This document shows positions 15,235 to 24,000 of a stretch of 51,129 nt of DNA, one piece after another. A program made the translations under genes and the position numbers. The DNA is from Desulfovibrio sp. (GTDB lineage: Bacteria; Bacillota; Dethiobacteria; DTU022): the NCBI GenBank assembly GCA_020060545.1, contig JAGUZX010000057.1:1-51129 (forward strand). Direction: 5' to 3'. Each line of letters opens with the position of its first letter. Position 1 is the first letter of the stretch. Under the pieces are notes generated by a model. That model was given only the letters and a program-made list of their open reading frames with translations, was not told the origin of the DNA and made no database searches.

Positions 15235-16467
15235 GTGAAACGGACGATCGCCCTAAACCGGGTGGAAGAGCTAAAAAAAGCGATTAAAGATTACCAATAC
15301 GCTCAAAAAATTATCCCCACCGGGTTCAGCCGTTGGCCTGCGATCTTGAAGCACCAGGCGCGGATCAAAGCATATTTCGGCGCTTCCGACGAGCAATGGC
15401 ACAACTGGCGCTGGCACATCAAAAACCGCATTAATACCACGCGGGTTTTGCAGCAGTTTCTACACCTGACCCCGCAAGAAATCGAAGAGATCGATACGGC
15501 CGGTTCTCGCTATCGCTGGGGGGTGTCGCCATATTACCTCAGCCTGATCGATCCCGCCGATCCGGCGGATCCGATCCGGCGCCAGGCCGTACCGACCATT
15601 CTCGAATACACCGACAAATACGGCGAAAGCGACCCCATGGATGAAGAATACACTTCGCCCGCCTCCGCCATCACCCGGCGTTACCCGGATCGCCTGATCA
15701 TCAATGTCACCAATCAGTGCCCGATGTACTGCCGCCATTGCCAGCGCCGCCGCAACATCGGAGAGCGGGATCTCGCCACTCCCCGGGATCATATCGAGGA
15801 AGCTCTACAGTACATCCGTAAAAATAAAGAGATCCGCGACGTGCTCCTGACCGGCGGAGACGGGTTCATGCTGAACAACAAAAAGATCGCCTGGTTTCTG
15901 GCGCAGCTTTCCGCGATCCCTCACGTGGAAATAAAACGTTTCGGCACGCGCACCCCGGTAACGCTGCCTTACCGCATCGACGACGAGCTCTGCCGGATCC
16001 TTTCCTCGCACCTGCCCGTTTATGTGAACACGCATTTTAATCACCCCCTGGAGGTTACTCCCGCCGCCCGCGAGGCTTGCATGAAACTGGCCCGGGCCGG
16101 GGTGGCCCTGGGAAACCAGGCGGTCCTCCTGAAAGGGGTGAACAACGATGCTTTTATCATGCGCAAACTCAACCAGGAGCTGCTTAAAATCATGGTCCGC
16201 CCATACTATATTTTTCATTCGAAGCGGGTGAGAGGCACTTCCCATTTTTGGACCCGCGTTGAAGAAGGGATCGAGATCATGGAGCATTTGCGCGGCTACA
16301 CCTCCGGGTTGGCCATTCCCACCTTTATTATCAACGCCCCGCACGGATACGGCAAGACGCCTATTCTTCCCACCTACCTGGTGGGGATGGGCAAGGATTA
16401 CCTGACGATCAGGACCTGGGAAAACCGCATCATGCGATACGACAACCGGGAAATGGAGGAGAGTTGA
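15235..16467 (+). CDS. eam: KamA-family radical SAM aminomutase, probable glutamate 2,3-aminomutase
   Basis: This 410-residue radical SAM, PLP-dependent aminomutase has the cluster motif CPMYCRHC (Cys162, Cys166, Cys169) followed by QRRRNIGE, and the PLP lysine is Lys374 in GYGKTP. In clostridial lysine 2,3-aminomutase two aspartates bind the substrate epsilon-amino group, in the YQCDLS and VVDAPG motifs. Here the same places read FHSKRV (Lys330) and IINAPH (Asn367). Lys and Asn at these sites are what I recall for glutamate 2,3-aminomutase, which makes beta-glutamate, a compatible solute. Substrate is therefore inferred from two residues. GTG start with GGGGAGGGG upstream. The stop overlaps the next gene by four bases. 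Confidence 0.8.
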   Translation: MKRTIALNRVEELKKAIKDYQYAQKIIPTGFSRWPAILKHQARIKAYFGASDEQWHNWRWHIKNRINTTRVLQQFLHLTPQEIEEIDTAGSRYRWGVSPYYLSLIDPADPADPIRRQAVPTILEYTDKYGESDPMDEEYTSPASAITRRYPDRLIINVTNQCPMYCRHCQRRRNIGERDLATPRDHIEEALQYIRKNKEIRDVLLTGGDGFMLNNKKIAWFLAQLSAIPHVEIKRFGTRTPVTLPYRIDDELCRILSSHLPVYVNTHFNHPLEVTPAAREACMKLARAGVALGNQAVLLKGVNNDAFIMRKLNQELLKIMVRPYYIFHSKRVRGTSHFWTRVEEGIEIMEHLRGYTSGLAIPTFIINAPHGYGKTPILPTYLVGMGKDYLTIRTWENRIMRYDNREMEES

Positions 16468-17630
16468 ATCAGGCCGTTGCAGCAGCGCTTTTTGACAAGT
16501 CGGGCATCTTCAGAAGCAGGACAGGCAACAGCGGATCAGGCATGGAAGAAGAGCTGATTTATTTAAACGCCTTGAACCGGGTTCCCTTTTTGGGCCCGGT
16601 CCGGATTGGGGCGATGCTAAAACACTTTGGTTCCCCCAGGGGTGCATGGGAAGCTTCTCCCGGAGCGCTAGGCCTGGTGCCGGAATTAAAAGGCCTGGCT
16701 GAGCGTTTTTCACGTGAACGGCGCCTGATCGATCCGGTTAAACAGTGGCTCCGGTTAAAGGAACGGCGCATTGCATGCATCTCCCTAAATTCGCCCGCCT
16801 ATCCGCCCATGTTGAAGCAAATCGCCCAACCGCCGCCGGTGCTCTACTACCGGGGTGAGTGGCAGGAAAGAGATTACCTGGCCGTTGCTGTCGTTGGCAG
16901 CCGCCGGTGCACTTTTTACGGCAAAGAGGTGGCTTACCGGCTGGCCGCGGAACTGTCCGGCGCCGGCCTTGCCGTCGTTAGCGGCATGGCCGTGGGCATC
17001 GATTCAGCGGCCCACCAGGGCGCCCTGGATACGGACGGTCGCACCATCGCCGTCCTGGGCTGCGGGCCGGAGCGCTGTTATCCGCCGGTTAATACCGCCC
17101 TGTATAAGACGATCAGCGAATCCGGCATCGTGCTGAGCGAATTCCCCCTGGACACCAAACCCCTGCCCCAGCATTTTCCTCAACGCAACCGGATTATCAG
17201 CGGCCTCTCCCTGGGAACGGTAGTTGTTGAAGCCACTGAAAAAAGCGGCGCCTTAATTACCGCGCACTATGCCCTGGAGCAGAATCGCGAAGTTTTTGCC
17301 GTTCCCGGCAACGTGGGCAGTCCCTACAGCCGCGGCTGCCACCGCATGCTTAAGGAAGGAGCCCGCCTGGTTGAATCGGTCAGGGACATTTTAGACGAAC
17401 TGGCGCTGGCGCCGCTTTCCGGGGAAGCGGCAGCCGCATCAAGACAGGAGATTACCCTGCCCGGGGAAGAAAAGCGCATTCTCGAACTGATTCCCTATCA
17501 ACCACTGCACATGGACGAGATTATCCGCCTCAGCGGGATTAGCGCGGCCATGGTCGGCCCGGTTTTATTAAACCTCGAGTTGAAGGGGTATTTACACCAG
17601 TTGCCCGGTAAATATTTCTGCCGCGTCTAG
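16464..17630 (+). CDS. dprA: DNA processing protein DprA
   Basis: This is a DprA/Smf protein of up to 388 residues, which in competent bacteria loads RecA on incoming single-stranded DNA. It has an N-terminal helical part with helix-hairpin-helix character, a Rossmann-like core (VGSRRCTFYGKEVA, VSGMAVGIDSAAHQGAL, LGCGPERCYPP, FPQRNRIISGLS, KSGALITA, VFAVPGNV) and a C-terminal winged-helix DML1 domain (LHMDEIIRLSGIS). The TTG at 16464 overlaps the upstream stop as TTGA with GGAGGA just before it. However, its first 26 residues look unlike DprA, and the ATG at 16542 (MEEELIYLNALNR) fits family N termini better, so translation may begin at either. Confidence 0.92.
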   Translation: MNQAVAAALFDKSGIFRSRTGNSGSGMEEELIYLNALNRVPFLGPVRIGAMLKHFGSPRGAWEASPGALGLVPELKGLAERFSRERRLIDPVKQWLRLKERRIACISLNSPAYPPMLKQIAQPPPVLYYRGEWQERDYLAVAVVGSRRCTFYGKEVAYRLAAELSGAGLAVVSGMAVGIDSAAHQGALDTDGRTIAVLGCGPERCYPPVNTALYKTISESGIVLSEFPLDTKPLPQHFPQRNRIISGLSLGTVVVEATEKSGALITAHYALEQNREVFAVPGNVGSPYSRGCHRMLKEGARLVESVRDILDELALAPLSGEAAAASRQEITLPGEEKRILELIPYQPLHMDEIIRLSGISAAMVGPVLLNLELKGYLHQLPGKYFCRV

Positions 17631-17695
17631 TTTATGATATTATTAGGCAGGAGCTGCATTTTCGCTTTAACTGGAGGAGGGTTAACTTAGAAAGA

Positions 17696-19783
17696 ATGAG
17701 CTGCCTGGTTATTGTTGAATCACCGTCCAAGGCGCGCACGATCAAGAAATTTCTTGGGCGAAACTACCGGGTTTTGGCGTCGCAGGGGCACTTAATCGAC
17801 CTGCCCAGGAGCCAGCTGGGCATCGACCTCGAGGACAGTTTCTCGCCCCGCTACATCACGATCCGCGGTAAAGGACAGATCTTGAAAGAGTTGAGAGAGG
17901 CGGGAAAAAAAGCGGAGCAGGTTTACCTGGCCGCCGACCCTGACCGGGAAGGGGAGGCCATCTGCTGGCACTTAAGCCAGGCTTTGAAGATGGGTGAAGA
18001 TTGGCCTTGCCGGGTCGAATTTAACGAAATCACCAAGACCGCGGTCCAGGAGGCTTTTAAAAACCCGCGCTTAATCGATCAGAACAGGGTTGACGCCCAG
18101 CAGGCCCGCCGGATCCTGGACCGGCTGGTCGGCTACCAGATCAGCCCCCTGCTCTGGCGCAATATCCGCAGCGGCCTCAGCGCCGGGCGGGTCCAGTCGG
18201 TGGCGGTGCGCCTGATTTGCGACCGCGAAGACGAAATCAACAGCTTTACACCGCAGGAATACTGGACCCTGGAAGCGCTCCTGCAAGTAAACGGGCCGGA
18301 AACCCGGTTCAAGGCTGTGCTCGACCGTCACCTGCGGAAGAAGATTAACCTCACCGGCCGCGTGCAAACCGATGCCGTGATCGCCGCGGTCAAGAGCGCT
18401 GACTTCACCGTAGAACAGATTGCCCGCACCCGCCGCCGCCGCCGCCCCTCCCCGCCCTTTACCACAAGCAGTATGCAGCAGGAGGCATCATCCAAGCTCG
18501 GTTTCACCAGCCGGAAAACGATGGCGCTGGCCCAGCAGCTTTATGAAGGGATTAATATCGGGGCCGGCGAGACCGTCGGTTTGATCACCTATATCCGCAC
18601 CGATGCAACGCGAGTCTCGCAGCAAGCCCAGGCCGAAGCCCGCGACCTGATCGCCGCCAGGTTCGGGGCCGATTTCGCCCCGGAGAAGCCGCCCCACTAC
18701 CGTTCACGGAAAGGGGCCCAGGAAGCCCACGAGGCCATTCGCCCCACTGCGGCGCATCGCGAACCAGGCGCCATGCAGGCTTACTTGACCCGGGATCAGC
18801 TGCGCCTCTACAAGCTGATCTGGGATCGCTTTATGGCCAGCCAGATGGCCCCGGCAGTTTACGACCAGGTTCGCGTGCACATTGCCGCCGGGGATTATTC
18901 TTTTAAGGCCGTGGGTTCAACCTTGCAGTTTCCCGGTTTTTTAATTGTCTACCGGGCCGGGGGACAGGATGAGGACACTACCCTGCCCCCGCTGCAAGAA
19001 GGACAAAAGTTGGCCCTGGTGGAGCTTCTACCGGAACAGCACTTTACACAATCGCCGCCCCGCTACAATGAAGCTTCACTGGTGAAAACGCTGGAGGAAA
19101 AAGGGATCGGGCGGCCCAGCACCTACGTGCCGATTATTGAAACCATCCTCAGCCGGGGCTATGTGACCAGGGAGAATAAAGCTTTTGCTCCCACCGAATT
19201 GGGCTTTATCGTGGTTGAGCTGATGAAAGTCTATTTCCCGGAAATTATCGACGTCAGTTTTACCGCCCGGATGGAATCGGAGCTGGACGGAATCGCGGAA
19301 GGGAACCTGGAACGGGTTGCCGTCCTGAATAACTTCTATGATACCTTTAAAGAGCGCCTGGCGAAAGCGGAGCAGGAGATTAAAAAAATCGAGCTCCAGT
19401 CCGAAAAAAGCGAAGAAGTCTGCCCCCGGTGCGGGCGCAATTTGATTTACAAGCACGGCCGGTTCGGCCGTTTTCTGGCCTGCCCGGGCTATCCCGAATG
19501 CAAATACACCAAAAACGTCGTCCGGGAAACCGGTGTGGCCTGTCCCCTGGACAACGGGATCCTCGTCGAGCGGCGCACCAAAAAGGGGCGCATCTTCTAC
19601 GGTTGCAGTAACTTTCCCCGCTGCCGTTTTTCGGTGTGGGAAAAACCGCTCCCCAAAAAATGCCCTGTTTGCGGGGAGCTGCTGGTGGAAACCAGCAGCC
19701 GTAAAAAACCTGCCGTCCGCTGTTCGAACAAGGAGTGCGCTTACAGGAGGGCGGCGCCGGTGGAGACGGCGGTGGATGGATAA
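17696..19783 (+). CDS. topA: DNA topoisomerase I
   Basis: This is a 695-residue type IA topoisomerase. The Toprim domain begins LVIVESPSKARTIKKFLG (Glu8) with the acidic triad DPDRE at 81-85; the active-site tyrosine is Tyr299 in GLITYIRTDATRVS. Three C-terminal zinc-ribbon units follow after about residue 575. The first (CPRCG then CPGYPEC) and third (CPVCG then CSNKEC) keep four cysteines, but the second begins CPLDNG and has lost one ligand. The ATG at 17696 is preceded by AGAAAG, with a stronger GGAGGAGGG 15 bases away. Order dprA-topA-xerC-hslVU-codY is the usual Firmicutes one, except that trmFO is not between topA and xerC. Confidence 0.96.
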   Translation: MSCLVIVESPSKARTIKKFLGRNYRVLASQGHLIDLPRSQLGIDLEDSFSPRYITIRGKGQILKELREAGKKAEQVYLAADPDREGEAICWHLSQALKMGEDWPCRVEFNEITKTAVQEAFKNPRLIDQNRVDAQQARRILDRLVGYQISPLLWRNIRSGLSAGRVQSVAVRLICDREDEINSFTPQEYWTLEALLQVNGPETRFKAVLDRHLRKKINLTGRVQTDAVIAAVKSADFTVEQIARTRRRRRPSPPFTTSSMQQEASSKLGFTSRKTMALAQQLYEGINIGAGETVGLITYIRTDATRVSQQAQAEARDLIAARFGADFAPEKPPHYRSRKGAQEAHEAIRPTAAHREPGAMQAYLTRDQLRLYKLIWDRFMASQMAPAVYDQVRVHIAAGDYSFKAVGSTLQFPGFLIVYRAGGQDEDTTLPPLQEGQKLALVELLPEQHFTQSPPRYNEASLVKTLEEKGIGRPSTYVPIIETILSRGYVTRENKAFAPTELGFIVVELMKVYFPEIIDVSFTARMESELDGIAEGNLERVAVLNNFYDTFKERLAKAEQEIKKIELQSEKSEEVCPRCGRNLIYKHGRFGRFLACPGYPECKYTKNVVRETGVACPLDNGILVERRTKKGRIFYGCSNFPRCRFSVWEKPLPKKCPVCGELLVETSSRKKPAVRCSNKECAYRRAAPVETAVDG

Positions 19784-19971
19784 GGCGTAATTGATCCGGA
19801 GATGACGGCAGGCCCGGCGGATCAAGAGGCGGCCGGGCCGTTGGCCGGCTTTAAAAACGCCGGTCTTTTCCCGACGCCGCCAGGAAAACACCGCTCCGGA
19901 ATGAAAATCGACTATGAGTACCCGTTCCATCAAATCGCTGGAATTTTTTCAAAAAGAGATCCGGCATTTGC

Positions 19972-20000
19972 TTGCATAACCAATCTAGTTATGCTAAGAT
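19972..20000 (+). promoter_or_regulatory. Weak promoter candidate upstream of xerC
   Basis: TTGCAT at 19972-19977 and TAAGAT at 19995-20000 are 17 bases apart, 20 bases before the xerC start. Both boxes are partial matches. Confidence 0.3.
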
Positions 20001-20019
20001 AATTCAAAGGGTGGTAGGC

Positions 20020-20916
20020 GTGGATGACTGGCTTGAGCGGTTCCTGGCTTACCTGGACGTGGAGAGGAACGCCTCACCTTTAACCCTGCAGGGCTACAGA
20101 AACGATATTTGCCAGTTCCTGGACCTGGTTAACCGGGGTGAAAGCCGGATCCAGGAAGCGGATCAGTACATGCTCCGTTATTTTCTAGCCTGGTTAAAGG
20201 AGCGGGGTTACACTCGCGGCACGGTAGCGCGCAAGCTTTCCGCAACGCGTTCTTTTTTGCGTTTTTTACACCGGGAGGGCTGCCTGCAGAAAGGGAACTG
20301 GATCTGCGTTTCCAGGCCGCGACAGGAGAAGCTGCTGCCTCGTTTTCTATACTATCACGAGGTGACAGCCTTGCTAGAGTCGCCCGACTGCGGCGCCCCG
20401 CTCGGTTACCGCGACCGGACCATCATGGAGCTGCTGTACGCCTGCGGCCTGCGGGTCAGTGAACTGGCAGGCATGCAGGTAGATTCGTGCCGGTTTGCAG
20501 ATCGGTTAGTCAAGGTTTACGGCAAGGGCAGAAAAGAGCGGATTTTACCTGTGGGAAGGGTAGCGGCGGGTTTCCTTCTGGAATACCTGACCCGGATCCG
20601 GCCGTTACTGCTGGCAGCTGCAAAAGACGAGACGGACTGCGGCGCTCTTTTTTTAAACAGCCGCGGCGGCGCTTTAAGCGATCGGGGCGTCCGGTTGATC
20701 TTTAAGAAATATATCCGGCGCGTTTCTGAAAAAGAAGGAATTACGCCCCACTCCCTGCGGCACTCATTTGCCACGCACCTGCTGGAACGGGGTGCTGATT
20801 TAAGGGTGGTTCAGGAGCTGCTGGGTCATGTCAGCATCTCCACGACCCAGGTCTATACGCACATTACCCGGGAGCACCTGCGGGACATATACCGCCTGGC
20901 CCACCCGCGTAAATAA
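20020..20916 (+). CDS. xerC: Tyrosine recombinase XerC
   Basis: This 298-residue tyrosine recombinase, with XerD, would resolve chromosome dimers at dif. The N-terminal SAM-like core-binding domain (FLAYLDVERNASPLTLQGYRNDI) precedes a catalytic domain with Arg in ACGLRVSEL, the HSLRHSFATHLL box, LGHVSISTTQVYTH and the nucleophilic tyrosine in QVYTHI. The GTG at 20020 is chosen for AAGGGTGG upstream and because XerC proteins begin close to this point; the ATG at 19972 would add 16 unrelated residues. Gene position next to hslV identifies it as XerC rather than XerD. Confidence 0.92.
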   Translation: MDDWLERFLAYLDVERNASPLTLQGYRNDICQFLDLVNRGESRIQEADQYMLRYFLAWLKERGYTRGTVARKLSATRSFLRFLHREGCLQKGNWICVSRPRQEKLLPRFLYYHEVTALLESPDCGAPLGYRDRTIMELLYACGLRVSELAGMQVDSCRFADRLVKVYGKGRKERILPVGRVAAGFLLEYLTRIRPLLLAAAKDETDCGALFLNSRGGALSDRGVRLIFKKYIRRVSEKEGITPHSLRHSFATHLLERGADLRVVQELLGHVSISTTQVYTHITREHLRDIYRLAHPRK

Positions 20917-20935
20917 CTGAAGAGAAAGGGAGCCC

Positions 20936-21466
20936 ATGTTTCAGGGTACAACCATTATCGCGGTAAAAATCGACAACCGGGTGGCGATCGCCGGGGACGG
21001 CCAGGTCACCTTTGGCGGCTCCACCGTGATTAAACACGGCGCCAAAAAGGTCCGCCGCTTGTATGAAGGCAAGGTTATCGCCGGCTATGCCGGTTCCGTG
21101 GCTGACGCCCTGACGCTCTGTGAAAAGTTTGAAGAAAAACTGGAAACCTACCAGGGCAACCTGTTGCGGGCCGCGGTTGAGCTGGCCAAGGATTGGCGAA
21201 CCGACCGTATTTTGCGCCGCCTGGAAGCGATGCTCCTTGCTGCCGGCCGCGACGCGCTCCTTTTAATCTCAGGAACCGGGGAAGTAATTGAACCTGACGA
21301 CAATATTGCGGCCATCGGCTCCGGGGCGCCTTACGCTCTGGCCGCGGCCAAGGCTTTGCGGCGGAATACCGCTCTTTCTCCCGGAGAAATCGCCCGTAAA
21401 GCGCTGGGCATAGCCGCAGAAATTTGCATCTATACTAATGAACAGATCATGGTGGAAGAGCTATAG
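20936..21466 (+). CDS. hslV: ATP-dependent protease subunit HslV (ClpQ)
   Basis: This 176-residue threonine peptidase forms the proteolytic dodecamer of HslVU. The start [10 protein letters not shown] implies removal of a short propeptide to expose Thr5 as nucleophile, unlike the serine of Bacillus CodW. Other motifs are [24 protein letters not shown] and [12 protein letters not shown]. The ATG has AAAGGGAG upstream. It is 19 bases after xerC and 9 bases before hslU, so it is clearly in one operon with them. Confidence 0.96.
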   Translation: MFQGTTIIAVKIDNRVAIAGDGQVTFGGSTVIKHGAKKVRRLYEGKVIAGYAGSVADALTLCEKFEEKLETYQGNLLRAAVELAKDWRTDRILRRLEAMLLAAGRDALLLISGTGEVIEPDDNIAAIGSGAPYALAAAKALRRNTALSPGEIARKALGIAAEICIYTNEQIMVEEL

Positions 21467-21475
21467 AAAGGTTGA

Positions 21476-22900
21476 ATGGCAGTAATGGCAACGGATGAAT
21501 TGACGCCCCGGGAAATAGTGGCGGAATTGGATCGTTATATCGTCGGGCAAACGGACGCCAAGCGCTGTGTGGCGGTAGCGCTGCGCAACCGTTACCGGCG
21601 CCGGATGCTGCCCGGCGATCTGCAGGAGGAAATTATACCGAAAAATATCATCATGATCGGCCCTACCGGTGTGGGAAAAACAGAAATCGCCCGCCGCCTG
21701 GCCCGCCTGGTCAAAGCTCCTTTCGTTAAAGTGGAAGCGACCAAGTTCACGGAAGTCGGCTACGTGGGACGGGATGTTGAAGCCATGGTCCGGGACCTGG
21801 TGGAGACATCGATTCGTATCGTCCAGGGCGAGCGGATGCAGGTGGTGGAAGATAAAGCCGCCCGGGCCGCGGATGAACGCCTGGTTGACCTGCTCGCTCC
21901 TTTGCCCCAAAGGAAGCGGCGTTCAACTAACCCGCTGGGCTTCCTCTTTCAATCCGCTCCCGTGCAAGAGGAAATCCCGGTTGAAGATACCAGTTTTCAG
22001 GAGCGGCTTAAGGCGGCCCGGGAAGAGCAGAAGCTGGTTCAAGAACGCCTGCAAAAGGGAGAACTGGAAGAAAAGCTCGTCGAAATAGAGGTGGAAGACC
22101 GCAGGCCGCCCATACTCGAAATATTTTCCGGCCAGGGAATGGAGGAGATGGGGGTCAACCTGCAGGATATGCTGGGCAGCATTATCCCGCCGCGGAAAAA
22201 GAGAAGAAAGGTTGCCGTGGGAGAGGCCCGCAAAATTCTGAAGCAGGAAGAAGCGCAAAAGCTGATTGACATGGACGCGGTAATCAGTGAGGCTATTCAG
22301 AGGGCGGAACAGCTGGGTATAATTTTTCTCGATGAAATCGACAAGATTGCCGGTAAGAACTACCATGGAGCCGGCCCCGATGTTTCCAGGGAAGGGGTTC
22401 AGCGGGATATCCTGCCCATCGTTGAGGGTTCCACGGTAGTCACCAAGTACGGCCCGGTGAAAACGGACTACATGCTGTTTATCGCCGCGGGAGCATTCCA
22501 CGCGAGCAAACCGTCAGACTTAATCCCGGAACTGCAGGGGCGCTTTCCAATCCGGGTGGAGCTGCAAAGCTTGACGGAAGATGATTTTAAAAGAATCCTT
22601 ACCGAACCCAATAACGCCTTAATCAAACAATATACGGCTCTGTTGGAAACGGAAGGGGTAAGCCTGACATTTACCCGGGATGCCATCGATGCGATTGCCG
22701 GGATAGCATGTGAGTTGAACGCGGAGTTGGAAAATATCGGCGCCCGGCGTTTGCACACAATCATGGAGAAGGTGTTGGAAGAGCTCTCTTTTGAACTGCC
22801 CGGTTTAAAAAACCAAGAAATTGTGATTGATCGGGGGTATGTGGAGAATAAAATCCAAAAAATTGTTAAAAATAAGGATTTAAGTAAATATATTTTATAA
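21476..22900 (+). CDS. hslU: ATP-dependent protease ATPase subunit HslU (ClpY)
   Basis: This 474-residue AAA+ unfoldase partners with HslV. Walker A GPTGVGKT lies at 62-69 and Walker [10 protein letters not shown] near 282. Between them a long inserted I domain rich in Lys and Glu (about 110-240) catches substrate. The AAA module ends with [25 protein letters not shown], and the C terminus DLSKYIL carries the conserved tail that inserts into HslV. The ATG at 21476 has AGAAAGG six bases before; a second ATG three codons later is possible. Confidence 0.96.
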   Translation: MAVMATDELTPREIVAELDRYIVGQTDAKRCVAVALRNRYRRRMLPGDLQEEIIPKNIIMIGPTGVGKTEIARRLARLVKAPFVKVEATKFTEVGYVGRDVEAMVRDLVETSIRIVQGERMQVVEDKAARAADERLVDLLAPLPQRKRRSTNPLGFLFQSAPVQEEIPVEDTSFQERLKAAREEQKLVQERLQKGELEEKLVEIEVEDRRPPILEIFSGQGMEEMGVNLQDMLGSIIPPRKKRRKVAVGEARKILKQEEAQKLIDMDAVISEAIQRAEQLGIIFLDEIDKIAGKNYHGAGPDVSREGVQRDILPIVEGSTVVTKYGPVKTDYMLFIAAGAFHASKPSDLIPELQGRFPIRVELQSLTEDDFKRILTEPNNALIKQYTALLETEGVSLTFTRDAIDAIAGIACELNAELENIGARRLHTIMEKVLEELSFELPGLKNQEIVIDRGYVENKIQKIVKNKDLSKYIL

Positions 22901-22931
22901 AATAAATGTCAAAGAAAGAAGGTGTTCAGAC

Positions 22932-23732
22932 GTGCTCTCTTCTCCGCTGCTTGAGAAGACCCGTCGCATTAACAAGATTCTCCAAAAAACCGCCGGTCAA
23001 CATGTCGACTTCAAGGAAGTGGCCGACGTGTTGAAAAACGTGATCCACGCCAATATCTATCTCGCCGACCGGCAGGGCGAAATCCTCGGTTTTGCGATCG
23101 TGGATGAATTTGAATGCGAATTGATGTTAAAAAACGTTTTGAAGGAAGGCCGTTTTCCCGAGGAATATAATGAGTTCCTCCTCAAAAGCGAGGAGTCCCG
23201 GGTGAACCTGCGCCAGAAGTCAAACGACTGCGTGTTTATCGATGCCGAGCGGTGCCTTTTTACCAACAAGATCACTACGGTAATCCCGATTATCGGAGGC
23301 GGCAAGCGCCTGGGGACACTGCTGCTGGCCCGCTTCAACGAACTCTTTGACGCCGAGGATTTAATCCTGGCGGAAACGGGTGCTACTGTGGTCGGGATGG
23401 AGGTTTTACGGGCCAAGGCTGAAAAAATCGAAGAAGAAGCCCGCAACAAGGCCGTAGTCCAACTGGCCATCGCCACCCTCTCTTACTCGGAACTGGAAGC
23501 GGTTGAACATATCTTCGAAGAACTCGGCGGTGATGAAGGCCTGCTGGTAGCAAGCAAAATCGCCGACCAGCTCGGGATTACCCGCTCCGTAATCGTCAAC
23601 GCGCTTCGCAAGTTCGAAAGCGCGGGGGTAATCGAATCCCGCTCCCTGGGGATGAAAGGGACCTACATCAAGGTCCTCAATCCGTACTTGCTGGAGTACC
23701 TGGCCAAGAAAACGAAGGTTTTTCAGAAGTAA
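22932..23732 (+). CDS. codY: GTP-sensing transcriptional pleiotropic repressor CodY
   Basis: This 266-residue global regulator senses branched-chain amino acids and GTP. It has an N-terminal GAF domain (about residues 1-155), a linker helix and a C-terminal winged helix with [44 protein letters not shown] near 206-250, matching CodY helix-turn-helix sequence. The GTG start at 22932 has GAAGG upstream. It is the last gene of the xerC-hslV-hslU-codY group and is followed by a strong terminator. In many Firmicutes flagellar genes come next; here an efflux cassette does. Confidence 0.95.
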   Translation: MLSSPLLEKTRRINKILQKTAGQHVDFKEVADVLKNVIHANIYLADRQGEILGFAIVDEFECELMLKNVLKEGRFPEEYNEFLLKSEESRVNLRQKSNDCVFIDAERCLFTNKITTVIPIIGGGKRLGTLLLARFNELFDAEDLILAETGATVVGMEVLRAKAEKIEEEARNKAVVQLAIATLSYSELEAVEHIFEELGGDEGLLVASKIADQLGITRSVIVNALRKFESAGVIESRSLGMKGTYIKVLNPYLLEYLAKKTKVFQK

Positions 23733-23757
23733 AGTTCAGTCAAGTAACGCTAGCTTC

Positions 23758-23798
23758 AATAGAGTAATTTAGCGCCAATAAATTACTCTATTTTTTTT
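23758..23798 (+). terminator. Intrinsic terminator after codY
   Basis: A perfect 14-bp stem (AATAGAGTAATTTA and its complement) with a 7-base loop runs into eight T. It lies 26 bases after the codY stop and ends the operon. Confidence 0.9.
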
Positions 23799-23846
23799 GT
23801 ATTATTTGGTTGAATCACATCTAAAATTCATTGTTTTAAAACGACG

Positions 23847-23873
23847 CCCGGCTTTGAGCATTCAAAGGCCGGG
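23847..23873. other. Hairpin without T run
   Basis: CCCGGC-TTTGA pairs with TCAAA-G-GCCGGG around a GCAT loop, with one bulged G. It lies between the codY terminator and the efflux promoter; its role is unclear. Confidence 0.5.
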
Positions 23874-23928
23874 TGTACAGATGTCCGCCTGCCAACGTAA
23901 AATTTGGAAGCGCCCATGCCGAAAAGGG

Positions 23929-23985
23929 TTGCAGATTTTTTGGCGCGATGTTATAATGTGGAAAACTGACTGACCGGTCGGACGG
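23929..23985 (+). promoter_or_regulatory. Promoter of the efflux cassette with TetR-like operator
   Basis: TTGCAG (23929-23934), 17 bases, then a perfect TATAAT (23952-23957). Directly downstream, covering the expected start point, is the imperfect palindrome CTGACTGACCGGTCGGACGG at 23966-23985 centred on ACCGGT. Such a GACCGGTC core at a start site is typical of TetR-family operators, and a TetR gene lies inside this cassette at 28228. Confidence 0.65.
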
Positions 23986-24000
23986 TTTGGAGGGGTGCGT

